A DNA stretch of 64,000 nucleotides from Acidobacterium sp049965615. Its GTDB lineage: Bacteria > Acidobacteriota > Terriglobia > Terriglobales > Acidobacteriaceae. The translations under genes and the position numbers were made by a program. Positions 32,825 to 41,612 of this stretch are shown here, one piece after another. The stretch lies in the NCBI GenBank assembly GCA_049965615.1, contig JBMFWD010000008.1:1-64000 (forward strand). The letters run 5' to 3'. Below the pieces are notes generated by a model that had not been told where the DNA came from, ran no database searches, and saw nothing but the letters and a program-made list of their open reading frames with translations. Position 1 is the first letter of the stretch; every line of letters begins with the position of its first letter.

Positions 32825-33985
32825 ATGAAGCGGATTTACATGGATGCGAATGCCACGACCCCGGTGGTGCCGGAGGTGCTGGAGGCGATGCGTCCGTGGT
32901 TTCTGGAGAGCTTTGGGAACGCTTCGTCGATTCACCAGCCGGGGCAGCGGGCGCGGGCGGCGGTGGAGCAGGCCCGGATGCAGGTGGCGAAGCTGCTGGG
33001 TTGCCGACCGGCGGAGGTGGTGTTTACCTCGGGCGGTACGGAGAGCGATAACGCGGCGCTGTTCGGGATGGTGCATGCGGGCGAGCATCTGATTACGACC
33101 TCGATTGAGCACCATGCGGTGCTGCACGTGGCGGAAAAGCTGCGGGAGCGCGGGGCGGAGGTGACGTTTCTGCCGGTTTCGCGCGAGGGCGTGGTGGACC
33201 CGGAGGATGTGCGGCGGGCGATTCAGCCGAACACGAAGCTGATCAGCGTGATGTATGCGAACAACGAGACGGGCGCGATTCAGCCGGTGGCAGAGATTGG
33301 GAAGATAGCGCGCGAGGCGGGGGTTCGGTTCCACACGGATGCGGTGCAGGCGGCGGGCAAGCTGCCGCTGGGCGTAGAGGCGCTGGGCGTGGATCTGCTG
33401 AGTATTTCCGGGCACAAGATGCATGCGCCGCAGGGCGTGGGGATTTTGTATGTTCGCAAGGGCTTGCAACTGGAGCCAATGATGTATGGCGGATCGCATG
33501 AGCGGCAGCGGCGGGCCGGGACGGAGAATGTTCCTGGAATTGTGGGGCTTGGCAAAGCGGCGGAGATTGCGCTGGAGAGTTTGACTTCTGGCGGAGTGGA
33601 GCGGCTGGGGCGATTGCGGGATCGGCTGGAGCAGGGCATATTGGCGGCGGTGCCTGGCTCGGGCGTGCATAGCGGCGGTGTGGCGCGGACGGCGAACACG
33701 AGCAGCATTTATTTTGATCATCTGGAAGGCGAGGCGCTGGTGATTGCGCTGGATTTGCGGGGGCTGGCGACTTCGGGCGGCTCGGCTTGCATGTCTGGGG
33801 CGACGGACCCATCGCATGTGCTGGTGGCGATGGGTGTTACGCCGCAGCATGCGCGGGCGAGCATCCGCTTCAGCCTGAGCAAACTGAATACGGACGAGGA
33901 TGTGGACGCGGCGCTGGAGATTGTTCCGGCTGCGGTGGCGCGGCTGAGGGAGCTTGCGCCGGTGAATGCGGGGACGCTGGGGTAA
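32825..33985 (+). CDS. iscS-like: Cysteine desulfurase (NifS/IscS family)
   Basis: PLP-dependent enzyme releasing sulfur from cysteine as a persulfide. 386 residues from ATG 32825; ATG 32816 in the same frame is possible but lies between the -10 box and the expected start of transcription. The N-terminus has YMDANATTP; the PLP lysine is K198 (SGHKMHAP) and the persulfide cysteine is C322 (GGSACMSG), on a loop of the mobile type. No scaffold (IscU) or other Fe-S genes follow. Instead mnmA begins 62 bases downstream, so this enzyme probably donates sulfur for tRNA thiolation, possibly besides general Fe-S assembly. The pairing is seen; the donor role is inference. Confidence 0.9.
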   Translation: MKRIYMDANATTPVVPEVLEAMRPWFLESFGNASSIHQPGQRARAAVEQARMQVAKLLGCRPAEVVFTSGGTESDNAALFGMVHAGEHLITTSIEHHAVLHVAEKLRERGAEVTFLPVSREGVVDPEDVRRAIQPNTKLISVMYANNETGAIQPVAEIGKIAREAGVRFHTDAVQAAGKLPLGVEALGVDLLSISGHKMHAPQGVGILYVRKGLQLEPMMYGGSHERQRRAGTENVPGIVGLGKAAEIALESLTSGGVERLGRLRDRLEQGILAAVPGSGVHSGGVARTANTSSIYFDHLEGEALVIALDLRGLATSGGSACMSGATDPSHVLVAMGVTPQHARASIRFSLSKLNTDEDVDAALEIVPAAVARLRELAPVNAGTLG

Positions 33986-34047
33986 GATCAGCTTGATTTT
34001 GCCTGAGAATTCGCAACTTTGGGCTGCTTCCACGCATACTAAGGAAA

Positions 34048-35160
34048 GTGACTTTCAATAACATTGTCGCGGTTGCCATGTCTGGCGGGGTGGATTCCTC
34101 GACGGTGGCGGCCATGTTGCAGGGCGAGGGCTACGAGCTGATTGGCCTGACGCTGCAGCTATGGAACCAGCGCCGGCTGGCGGGCCGAGAGGGCATGCCG
34201 GAGCAGGTGCAGGGACGTTGCTGCTCGATTGACGACGTGTATGACGCGCGGCGGGTGGCCGAGGCGATCGGGATTCCGTACTACCTGGTGAACGAGCAGG
34301 AGCGGTTTGAGACGGACGTGGTGCGTCCGTTTGTGCGGGAGTACCTGGCCGGGCGGACGCCGATTCCCTGCTCGCTGTGCAATAACCATTTGAAGTTTGA
34401 CCAGTTGCTTTTGCGCGCGCGGCAGTTTGGGGCCGACCGGATTGCGACGGGGCACTATGCGCGGAATGAGTATGATCCGGAGCGTGGGCGTTGGATTTTG
34501 AAGCGGCCGGCAGACCGGTCGAAGGACCAGACGTACTTTTTGTTCGGGCTGACGCAGGAGCAGCTTTCGCGGACGCTGTTTCCGCTGGGTGGATACACGA
34601 AGCCCGAGGTGCGGGAGATTGCGGCCAAGCACAGCCTGGCGCTGGCGACGAAGCCGGACTCGCAGGAGATTTGTTTTATTCCGGGTGGGGATTACAAGCA
34701 GTTTATTGACGCTTACCTGGATGAGCAGGGTGAGGCGATGCCGGACACTTCCGGCGAGATGGTGACGGCGAATGGCGAGGTGGTGGGGCGGCATGCGGGC
34801 ATCCACAACTTTACGGTGGGGCAGCGCAAGGGGCTGGGCGTGAACTCGGCGAATCCGCTGTATGTGCTGCAGATTGACCCGGCGGAGAACCGCGTGGTGG
34901 TGGGCGGCGGCGACGAGCTGGCGACGCGGGTGTTTCGTGCGCGGGATTTGAACTGGATTACGATTCCGGAGATTGCGGGCGAGATTCGGGCTGAGGTGAA
35001 GATCCGGCATCGTCACGAGCCGGCGGCGGCGGTGATTCGCGCGACGGGTGCGGGAGAAGTAGAGATTGAGTTTGACGTGCCGCAGCGTGCCGTAACGCCG
35101 GGGCAGTCTGCTGTTTTCTATGACGGGGACGAAGTGGTGGGCGGCGGCTGGATCGCTTAA
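34048..35160 (+). CDS. mnmA: tRNA-specific 2-thiouridylase MnmA
   Basis: Makes 2-thiouridine at position 34 of Lys, Glu and Gln tRNAs, using ATP and relayed persulfide sulfur. 370 residues from GTG 34048, preceded directly by AAGGAAA. The ATP-binding PP-loop is SGGVDSS (residues 12-18). The two catalytic cysteines are C111 (SLCNNHLKF) and C209 (SQEICFIPGG), matching C102 and C199 of the E. coli enzyme. A further conserved block is TVGQRKGLGV. The neighbouring desulfurase is the likely sulfur source. Confidence 0.95.
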   Translation: MTFNNIVAVAMSGGVDSSTVAAMLQGEGYELIGLTLQLWNQRRLAGREGMPEQVQGRCCSIDDVYDARRVAEAIGIPYYLVNEQERFETDVVRPFVREYLAGRTPIPCSLCNNHLKFDQLLLRARQFGADRIATGHYARNEYDPERGRWILKRPADRSKDQTYFLFGLTQEQLSRTLFPLGGYTKPEVREIAAKHSLALATKPDSQEICFIPGGDYKQFIDAYLDEQGEAMPDTSGEMVTANGEVVGRHAGIHNFTVGQRKGLGVNSANPLYVLQIDPAENRVVVGGGDELATRVFRARDLNWITIPEIAGEIRAEVKIRHRHEPAAAVIRATGAGEVEIEFDVPQRAVTPGQSAVFYDGDEVVGGGWIA

Positions 35161-35170
35161 ATCCAGCTCC

Positions 35171-35176
35171 TATAAT
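35171..35176 (+). promoter_or_regulatory. Consensus -10 box for the downstream glycosyltransferase
   Basis: TATAAT at 35171-35176, a perfect consensus, 118 bases before ATG 35294. The -35 region is weak. The resulting leader of about 110 bases has no recognised riboswitch. Confidence 0.5.
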
Positions 35177-35293
35177 TGCTGAAACGGTCTGGAGCGCGCG
35201 TCTCGGTGTCTTGCGATGTTGCGGCGTCTCCAGCTTACTGCTTTGCTTTCAGGTCCTGCTTTGTGACGGCAGGAGATTCATTTCGGAGACCGG

Positions 35294-36277
35294 ATGCGGA
35301 TTTCGATTGTGATGCCGACCTACAACGGCATGGGCTACGTGCAGCAGGCCGTGGAGTCATTGCTGCAGCAGGACTATGAAGAGTGGGAACTGATCATCAG
35401 CGATGATGGGTCGCGAGATGGCACGCGCGAGTACCTGGCGACGCTGCAGGGTGCGCGCGTGAAGGTGCATCGGCAGGAGAAAAATCTTGGCATTTTCGGG
35501 AATTTGAATTTTCTGTTCAGGCAGGCGAGTTGCGAGATTACGCAGATATTCTGCCAGGACGATTATTTTGTGGATTGTGGCGCGCTGGGGCGGCTGGTTG
35601 CGGAGTGGGAGAAGCTGCCGGGAGAGGTTGCTTTTCTGCGGTGCAATCACGAGCTGGCGAATGCGAATTCTCCGTTGTGTGCGCTGGAGCGCGAGGTGCT
35701 GCCGGAGCGCATCTCGCCGAAGATGTCTGATATTTACTTTGCGGTGTTCGGATGTATTCCGGGGAACCTGTCGAATGTTTCGGTGCGGACGGCGGCGGTG
35801 CGGGAGGCTGGGTGGTTTCGCGCTGATCTTCCTTATGCGGGAGATTTTGAGTTCTGGAGCCGGCTGGGGCGCAAGGCATCGTGGGCATTAACAGAAACGA
35901 AGACGATTTTCGTGCGATCGCATAGCGGACAGGCTTCCAATTATTTGAACTTCAAGGGTGAGTTGCTGCCCCAGATGCGCGAGGTTCTGGAGGCGTTATA
36001 TCCGAACGCGGTGGCCGCCGGGGCTTCTGCACGGTTGTTGCGGCTGCTGATGACGATCAATTACGTGGCGCAGCATAAGGATCGGGGCGTGAAGAGCTTG
36101 CTTTTGAAGCGGGATGGAACTTACCTTCGCGTGGTGATGCGGGAGTTTGACCGGGGAAGTTTTGCATATGGTCCGTTTTTGAGCTGGGTTGTGTTTTTCG
36201 GATCGCTTGGGGGCAGGCTGTTTCGAGTGCCGCTGGCTCGGCGGCTGTTTCGGGAGATGGCAGTGCTGGGGCGGTGA
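35294..36277 (+). CDS. Family 2 glycosyltransferase
   Basis: GT-A fold glycosyltransferase of 327 residues. It begins with the strand MRISIVMPTYNGMGYVQQAV and the nucleotide-sugar site LIISDDGSRDGT. A probable DxD-equivalent is QDDYF near residue 92 (IFCQDDYFVDCG), and a later acidic motif is AGDFEFW. The C-terminal 30 residues are hydrophobic and basic and may associate with the membrane. GGAG lies six bases before the ATG. It stands alone between mnmA and the cytochrome gene. The sugar and acceptor are unknown; it differs from the glycosyltransferase at 25328. Confidence 0.82.
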   Translation: MRISIVMPTYNGMGYVQQAVESLLQQDYEEWELIISDDGSRDGTREYLATLQGARVKVHRQEKNLGIFGNLNFLFRQASCEITQIFCQDDYFVDCGALGRLVAEWEKLPGEVAFLRCNHELANANSPLCALEREVLPERISPKMSDIYFAVFGCIPGNLSNVSVRTAAVREAGWFRADLPYAGDFEFWSRLGRKASWALTETKTIFVRSHSGQASNYLNFKGELLPQMREVLEALYPNAVAAGASARLLRLLMTINYVAQHKDRGVKSLLLKRDGTYLRVVMREFDRGSFAYGPFLSWVVFFGSLGGRLFRVPLARRLFREMAVLGR

Positions 36278-36443
36278 TGTGATGGACTGCAGCGACGCAG
36301 GGTGCGCGACGCATGAAGATTTCGTCATAGTGGGCTCCTGGGGCGTCCGGTACTCAACCCGGCGCAAGATTTTTGCGTCTATTGATGGTCCGGAAGTATT
36401 TTTCCATTAAGATTTGCAAGTTGAGTGTTTGCGAGGAGTGCGC

Positions 36444-37058
36444 ATGAAATTCCTGTTGGGTTTTGTTGTGGGACTGCTTCTTATTCCCATTGCCGGTTTT
36501 CTTTACATCAGCTTCGGCAATCCTCCGGTGGCGGTGGCTGACACGCCTTTTCCTTATGAGAAGCAGATTGTTCACATCCCGCTGGATGCGCGTATCCGTC
36601 GCGATATGCCGCACTCGGTGCCGATTGAGGCGAGTCCTGCGAACCTGATTGCGGGCGCGCAGATTTACCATGACCAGTGCGCGGAGTGCCATGGAGTTTA
36701 CGGGCATCCGACGGATTATGCGGCGCACATGTATCCTCCGGCTCCGCAGTTGTGGTGGCCGCACCCGTGGAACAAGGGCGTGGTTGGGGTGAGCGATGAC
36801 CCCGCGGGCGAAACGTACTGGAAGGTGGCGAACGGAATTCGTCTAACGGGCATGCCGTCGTTTGACCATGTGCTGAGCACGAGGCAGATGTGGCAGGTGA
36901 CGCTGCTGCTGAAGCATGCGGATGAGGCTCTGCCGGCGCAGGCGCTGGCGATTGTGAAGGAGCCGATCGAGAATACGTCGAAGGCGACACAGGCGACGCC
37001 GAATGTGCCGCCGTTGCCTGCTCCCGCCGCACCGACGGGACCGGGTACGAAGAAGTAG
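36444..37058 (+). CDS. Membrane-anchored mono-haem cytochrome c
   Basis: 204-residue exported c-type cytochrome. ATG 36444, with GAGGAG upstream, gives an N-terminal hydrophobic segment (FLLGFVVGLLLIPIAGFLYI) lacking a clear cleavage site, so probably an anchor. The haem-binding CxxCH is CAECH at residues 79-83. The likely distal methionine is in LTGMPSFDH, and a third conserved feature is the tryptophan-rich stretch PQLWWPHPWNKG. The C-terminus is a flexible Pro/Ala tail. It probably carries electrons in the periplasm. No oxidase or dehydrogenase gene is adjacent, so its partner is unknown. Confidence 0.82.
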   Translation: MKFLLGFVVGLLLIPIAGFLYISFGNPPVAVADTPFPYEKQIVHIPLDARIRRDMPHSVPIEASPANLIAGAQIYHDQCAECHGVYGHPTDYAAHMYPPAPQLWWPHPWNKGVVGVSDDPAGETYWKVANGIRLTGMPSFDHVLSTRQMWQVTLLLKHADEALPAQALAIVKEPIENTSKATQATPNVPPLPAPAAPTGPGTKK

Positions 37059-37075
37059 CGAAGGGAACAGAGAGA

Positions 37076-37112
37076 AAGGCTTCGCAGCGAGTTGAGCTGC
37101 GGGGCCTTTTTG
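37076..37112 (+). terminator. Rho-independent terminator after the cytochrome gene
   Basis: AAGGCTTCGCAGC (37076-37088) pairs with GCTGCGGGGCCTT (37096-37108), 13 pairs including two G-U, followed by TTTT. Confidence 0.85.
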
Positions 37113-37134
37113 TGTGTCTGCGGCCGGCGGGCGG

Positions 37135-38397
37135 TCAGTATCTGGACTTGATGGTGTAGCTGACGCCGGTGGTGAGCTGAAAGGAGTTGCGCCTGGTGGG
37201 CGGCAGAGACGAGGGAGGCGCGTTGAGGTAGCTGTCGATGGTTCCCATGGAGAAGCTGAGGTTCTTGAAGAAGGGAATCGTCACCGTGTTGGTTTCATTT
37301 GCGGAGTATGCGTGCGGCGTGTTGAAGGCCGGGTTATAGGCGGCGTTCTGGATGAAGTGCATGTTGTGGGGCAGCTTGAGCTGGTAGACGAGGGCGAGAT
37401 TGGAGCCGGCGAGGGAGCGGTTCTGGCCGGGCGAGGCCTTGATGAAGCGCTGCCCCTGGTACTGCAAGGCGATCTTGAGGTCGAATTCCTGCGCGGGAAG
37501 CTTGACGGCGGTCCAGCCGACGCCTCCGCCATAGGATTGCTGCAGTTCGAGATTCTGGGCGAAGTTGTGGTCAAGCGAGCCCTGTACCAGAGCGAAAAAC
37601 CGAGGGGAAAAGTAATTGTCCTGCTCGGCGTCGGCGTGATAGATGGCGCTTTTGGTTTCGGTGGAAGGGACGTAGGTGGTGACGGGCGGAGTGCCTGAGG
37701 TCCTGGTGTAGCCGGGCTGGGTGATTTTTCCGTAGGAGCCGCTGAGGTCAAAGGTGGTGCGGACGCGGGTGTTGAGCCAGCTTACGGTGGGAGAGACGCG
37801 CTGCATGGCGATGCCGCCGGAGAAGGTGTATTCCTGCTGCGTGGCCTGGACGATGTTGGCTCCGCCGGTGATGGAGCCGTTCCATGCCTGGAAGATGCCG
37901 GGGTGGTTGCGGAGTTCCTTTTCCAGGGTATTTTCGTCGAGAACAAAGCGAGCGTGTTGGACGGGGATGTTCACAGGCGGCGCGGGGCTGGGCTGATGGA
38001 CGGTGATGGTGCTGTTTGCGAGCGTCAGTGTGCCGATGGGGACTTTGCCGCTGACCTTGCCGTGGCGTACGGCAATGCTGCCCGGCAGTACGGCGAGTTG
38101 GGAGGCGGTGCGGAGCTCCTTGACCTTGCTCCAGGGCACGCTGATGTTGCCGAGCATGTTGCTGTGGAAGACAAGATTGCCACCGACGGCATGGAGGAAT
38201 TTGCCCTTGAGGCTGTCTCCGTTGGTGAAGACGAGCACGTCGAAGTCCTGCTGAGCGCTTGTGGGTGCGGTGGCGGGCTTGTAGGGCTTACGAGCGGGTT
38301 TCTGGTCCAGCGTTTGAGCCGGAGCGGAGCAGCAGAAGAGAAGGACTGCAACGGCGGCGAGAGTTGTGCCGGGGAATGGTAGCCGTAAAAACTTCAT
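37135..38397 (-). CDS. DUF481-type outer-membrane protein, paralog 1
   Basis: 420-residue exported protein with a signal peptide (TTLAAVAVLLFCCSAPAQT). Residues about 50-105 form a beta-rich domain (VLVFTNGDSLKGKFLHAVGG then VPWSKVKELRT). From about residue 165 to the end it is a series of amphipathic strands with aromatic girdle residues ending in SYTIKSRY, a terminal aromatic typical of outer-membrane barrels. This fits the DUF481/YdiY-type salt-induced outer-membrane family; function is unknown. A second gene of the same architecture lies just upstream on the same strand (38526-39737). The barrels share blocks such as SPTVSWL, YFSPRFFALVQ and PPTRRNSFQ. Confidence 0.78.
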   Translation of the reverse strand: MKFLRLPFPGTTLAAVAVLLFCCSAPAQTLDQKPARKPYKPATAPTSAQQDFDVLVFTNGDSLKGKFLHAVGGNLVFHSNMLGNISVPWSKVKELRTASQLAVLPGSIAVRHGKVSGKVPIGTLTLANSTITVHQPSPAPPVNIPVQHARFVLDENTLEKELRNHPGIFQAWNGSITGGANIVQATQQEYTFSGGIAMQRVSPTVSWLNTRVRTTFDLSGSYGKITQPGYTRTSGTPPVTTYVPSTETKSAIYHADAEQDNYFSPRFFALVQGSLDHNFAQNLELQQSYGGGVGWTAVKLPAQEFDLKIALQYQGQRFIKASPGQNRSLAGSNLALVYQLKLPHNMHFIQNAAYNPAFNTPHAYSANETNTVTIPFFKNLSFSMGTIDSYLNAPPSSLPPTRRNSFQLTTGVSYTIKSRY

Positions 38398-38525
38398 GTG
38401 TTGTGGACGTAACAGTGGGCTGTTTTGATGCTAATTCATGCGGGATGTGATGGAGCCCTGGGGCATCTGGCCGGATAACGGCGAGGATGGCGTGATGCGG
38501 CGCGCCGATGCCCGCAAGCGCAGGC

Positions 38526-39737
38526 TCAGTACGCGGAGTGGAAAGCGTAGGTGAGTCCCATGATGAATTGGAAGGAGTTGTGTCTGGTGGGCGGATAGGA
38601 GATGGGAATGAAGTTGAGGTAGCTGTCGCTGGTGCCTACGGAGAAGGCGAGGTTTTTCCATGCGGGGAAGATGAGCTTGTTGGTTTCGTAGGCGGAGTAG
38701 GCCGTGGGATTGTTGTACGCGGTGACGTAGCTGAGATTTTGAAGGAAGGTGAAAGGTTTGAGGTGGAGCGCGTAGTTTGCTGCGAAGGTGGAGCCGATGA
38801 GGTTCTGGTCAGGGTTGGAGTTGCCGGTGCTGGAGATGAAGTGCTGCTTTTCATACTGCACGGTCGCCTTGAGATCGACTTCCTGGCGGTGCGTTTTAAA
38901 GGCTGTCCAGCCGATACCGGCGCCGTAGACCTGCTGTAGCTGGAGGTTCTGGCTGTAGTTGTGATCGAAGGCGGTCTGGGCGAGGGCGAAGAAACGGGGC
39001 GAAAAGTATTGGTCGCGCTCACCGTCGAGATGGTAGATGGCTGTTTTGCTGATTGCCGCAGGAATGAGTGTGCCGCTGGCGTCGTAGTAGGCCGGCCGGG
39101 TGATTTTGCCGTAGGAAGCGGTGAAGTCGAACTGGGTGTTGTTGCGGCGGCGGAGCCAGCTTACGGTGGGCGCGATACGGTCGAGGCTGACACCGGCGGT
39201 GATGGTGTACTGGTTTTCCGTGGCGGTGACGAGGGAGGCTCCGGCGGTGGCGGAGCCGTTCCAGCCCTGGAAGAAGCCCTGCTGATGGCCGAGTTGCTTA
39301 TGGAGAGTAGCAAGGCTGGTGACGATGCGGACGTTTTTGAGAGGGATTTTTGCGATGCCGGCCTGGTTGTCCGGTTCCATGGGTTTGACGGAAAGTACCT
39401 GATTGGCGAGGGTGAGGCGGCCTGTGGGGAGCTGTCCGGATTGAATCTGGCGAGAAGCAGAGGATTTTTTGAGCACCGCGAAGGGCTGGGCGGTGTGGAG
39501 TTCCTTGATGTTGGTCCAGCTGATGTGTAATTCGCCGAGGGGGCCGCTTTGAAAGATGACGGTTCCGTTGACGGAGCGGAGGAAGGTTCCGTGGAGGGTG
39601 TCGCCGTTGGTGAGGACGATGACATCCTGCGTTTTGGGCCTCTTTTGGGGCGCGGCGTGAGCTGTGACGGCGAGGGACAAAATAAAGGCGGAAAACAGGC
39701 CGAGACGAGCAAATAAAGAGCGGGACAAGAGCGTCAA
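38526..39737 (-). CDS. DUF481-type outer-membrane protein, paralog 2
   Basis: 403-residue paralog of the preceding protein. I start it at TTG 39737: GGAG lies seven bases upstream and the product then begins with a signal peptide (SLFARLGLFSAFILSLAVTAHAAP). The frame remains open to 39893 but that would add 52 polar residues before the signal. The N-terminal domain is VIVLTNGDTLHGTFLRSVNG with ISWTNIKELHT. The barrel ends LTYAFHSAY, again with a terminal aromatic. Shared blocks with paralog 1 include SPRFFAL, VGWTA/IGWTA and PPTRHNSFQ. Expression may be coordinated since both are on one strand 128 bases apart. What they transport or bind is unknown. Confidence 0.76.
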   Translation of the reverse strand: MTLLSRSLFARLGLFSAFILSLAVTAHAAPQKRPKTQDVIVLTNGDTLHGTFLRSVNGTVIFQSGPLGELHISWTNIKELHTAQPFAVLKKSSASRQIQSGQLPTGRLTLANQVLSVKPMEPDNQAGIAKIPLKNVRIVTSLATLHKQLGHQQGFFQGWNGSATAGASLVTATENQYTITAGVSLDRIAPTVSWLRRRNNTQFDFTASYGKITRPAYYDASGTLIPAAISKTAIYHLDGERDQYFSPRFFALAQTAFDHNYSQNLQLQQVYGAGIGWTAFKTHRQEVDLKATVQYEKQHFISSTGNSNPDQNLIGSTFAANYALHLKPFTFLQNLSYVTAYNNPTAYSAYETNKLIFPAWKNLAFSVGTSDSYLNFIPISYPPTRHNSFQFIMGLTYAFHSAY

Positions 39738-39873
39738 GTGGATTCTCCGGGGAGGAAGGGTTTTCGATTTGGCGCACGATCTGGTTTTTCTGTGGCGCGA
39801 AGTTTTATGGAGTTCGATGCAATTTTTCTGAAAGCGGCCATGCCCGGAAGGCGCTGTTGGGGCGGGATTTTCA

Positions 39874-39879
39874 TACAAT
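39874..39879 (+). promoter_or_regulatory. -10 box for mqnC, leaderless layout
   Basis: TACAAT at 39874-39879 with the mqnC ATG at 39886, exactly where transcription would be expected to begin. No Shine-Dalgarno sequence lies between. The message may be leaderless. Confidence 0.5.
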
Positions 39880-39885
39880 AGGGGT

Positions 39886-40932
39886 ATGGGCATTACGTAT
39901 CAGCAGGCTCTGGAGTATTTTGCTTCGGATGATTTGATCGGGCTGGGCATGGAAGCCGATGCGGTGCGGCGGAAGCTGCATCCTGAGGGCGTGGTCACCT
40001 ACATCATCGACCGCAACATCAACTACACCAACTACTGCACGGAGTACTGCACTTTCTGCGCGTTTTACCGGCCGCTGAAGGGCAAGATGGCGAGCGAGGG
40101 ATACATCCTGGACTTTGAGACCATCTACGAGAAGGTTGCCGAGACGGTGGAGATGGGCGGCACGGGCGTGCTGATGCAGGGCGGCCTGCATCCGGACCTG
40201 AAGATTGAATGGTTCGAGCGGCTGCTGAAGGGGATCAAGCAGCGGTTTCCGCAGATATGGCTGCATTGTTTTTCTGCGTCGGAGATTCTGGCGATTGCCG
40301 AGTACAGCGAGCTGAGCGTGCGGGACACGATTGCGCGTCTGCGGGATGCGGGCCTGGACTCGATTCCGGGCGGCGGCGCGGAGATTCTGGACGACGAGGT
40401 GCGGCACCGGATTGCGCGGCTGAAGTGCGGTACGGAGGACTGGATCCACGTACACCGGACGGCGCACCAACTTGGCATGCGGACGACGGCGACGATGATG
40501 TTTGGGGTGGGCGAGACGTTTGAGCATCGCGTGAACCACTTTGAGCGGGTGCGGCAGTTGCAGGAAGAGACGGGCGGATTTACGGCGTTTATTCCGTGGA
40601 GCTTCCAGCCGCAGAACACGGCGCTGGGCGGCCGCGGCTGGGACGAGGCGACGGCGGTGGAGTACCTGAAGGTGCTGGCGATTTCGCGGCTTTACCTGGA
40701 CAACATTGAGAATGTGCAGTCGAGCTGGGTGACGCAGGGGCTGAAAGTGCTGCAGATGGGGCTTCGGTTTGGCGGCAACGATGTAGGCTCGGTGATGCTG
40801 GAGGAGAACGTGGTGAAGGCTGCGGGCACCTCGAACTGCACGACGGAAGAGGAGCTTCGGCGTGTGATTCGCGATGCGGGCTTTAAGCCGGTGCAGCGGG
40901 ATACGCTTTACCGGACGCTGTTTTTGAATTAA
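39886..40932 (+). CDS. mqnC: Cyclic dehypoxanthinyl futalosine synthase MqnC
   Basis: Radical-SAM enzyme of the futalosine pathway to menaquinone, cyclising dehypoxanthine futalosine. 348 residues. The cluster-binding CxxxCxxC is C51, C55, C58 (CTEYCTFC), preceded by DRNINYTNYC, which is characteristic of the MqnC/MqnE/CofH group. GGTGVLMQGGLHPDL and PWSFQPQNTALG support MqnC specifically. Other pathway genes (mqnA, mqnD, mqnE) are not in the window. Convergent with the DoxX gene. Its presence implies respiration with menaquinone made by the futalosine route rather than by the Men pathway. Confidence 0.93.
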   Translation: MGITYQQALEYFASDDLIGLGMEADAVRRKLHPEGVVTYIIDRNINYTNYCTEYCTFCAFYRPLKGKMASEGYILDFETIYEKVAETVEMGGTGVLMQGGLHPDLKIEWFERLLKGIKQRFPQIWLHCFSASEILAIAEYSELSVRDTIARLRDAGLDSIPGGGAEILDDEVRHRIARLKCGTEDWIHVHRTAHQLGMRTTATMMFGVGETFEHRVNHFERVRQLQEETGGFTAFIPWSFQPQNTALGGRGWDEATAVEYLKVLAISRLYLDNIENVQSSWVTQGLKVLQMGLRFGGNDVGSVMLEENVVKAAGTSNCTTEEELRRVIRDAGFKPVQRDTLYRTLFLN

Positions 40933-40997
40933 GCGGAATAGGAGCAGCAAGTGAGCGGCAGCCCGATGGGGCCGCCGCTTTTTGCATGTTTGATCGG

Positions 40998-41435
40998 TTA
41001 TTTTCGTGCGCCGTCGATGCTGAGGAATCCGGGGCCGGAGAGGACGATGGTGAGCAGGGCGACGAGGTAAAGGACGATGAGCTCGCCGTGATCTGCCGCC
41101 GGGCCTTTCCCGAGGAAAGCGAAATGGTGCACGAAGGCCCATGCGACGAAGATGTTGCAGAAGCAGAATGCGGCGGCCCAGCGGGTTCCAAAGCCGAAGA
41201 CGATCAGGAGGGAGCAGACGAAGTCGGAAAAGAAGGCGATGAGGAAGGTAACGGCGGGGCTGAGGTGAAAGAGGCTGGGAAAATGCGCCATGAAGGCGGC
41301 CCATTGGGTGGGGCGCTTTTCCCATCCGTGATGGAGGAACAGGGTAGCGCCTGTGACGATGCGCAGCACGGTGAGGCTGAGGCGGGGGGCTGTGGGGAGG
41401 AAGTCAGCGGCGAGAAAGCTTTTGAAGTTGCTCAT
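40998..41435 (-). CDS. DoxX-family membrane protein
   Basis: 145-residue inner-membrane protein of the DoxX family. Four hydrophobic segments are visible: VLRIVTGATLFLHHGWEK, the VTFLIAFFSDFVCSLLIVFGF block, AAAFCFCNIFVAWAFVHHF, and ELIVLYLVALLTIVLSG. The pattern FLHHGWEK followed by GPAADHGELIVLY is typical. Members are associated with thiosulfate/quinone oxidation or oxidative-stress complexes, but most are uncharacterised. ATG 41435 has AAAGG upstream; the frame extends further without support. Confidence 0.8.
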   Translation of the reverse strand: MSNFKSFLAADFLPTAPRLSLTVLRIVTGATLFLHHGWEKRPTQWAAFMAHFPSLFHLSPAVTFLIAFFSDFVCSLLIVFGFGTRWAAAFCFCNIFVAWAFVHHFAFLGKGPAADHGELIVLYLVALLTIVLSGPGFLSIDGARK

Positions 41436-41597
41436 GCGCGGCCTTTCCGAGGATGTGGTTTGTTGCGGGAGGCTGTGAACATGTGGCAGCGCTCGGCTAG
41501 TTGGTCCGGAGCGAAGCAAACGGAATGGCTTCGGCAACCGTCAAAATGATTATGAAGCGGCAGCGCGTTTCTGGTTCCCGGCGGAGGTCTCAGACCG

Positions 41598-41603
41598 TAC
41601 AAT
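41598..41603 (+). promoter_or_regulatory. -10 box close to the processive glycosyltransferase start
   Basis: TACAAT at 41598-41603, ten bases before ATG 41613, so transcription would begin about two or three bases before the start codon. Confidence 0.45.
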
Positions 41604-41612
41604 AGCAGAGAC

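Noticed and set aside
35183..35293. Possible riboswitch in the leader after TATAAT
   Set aside because: No recognisable conserved aptamer core or terminator/antiterminator pair could be drawn.
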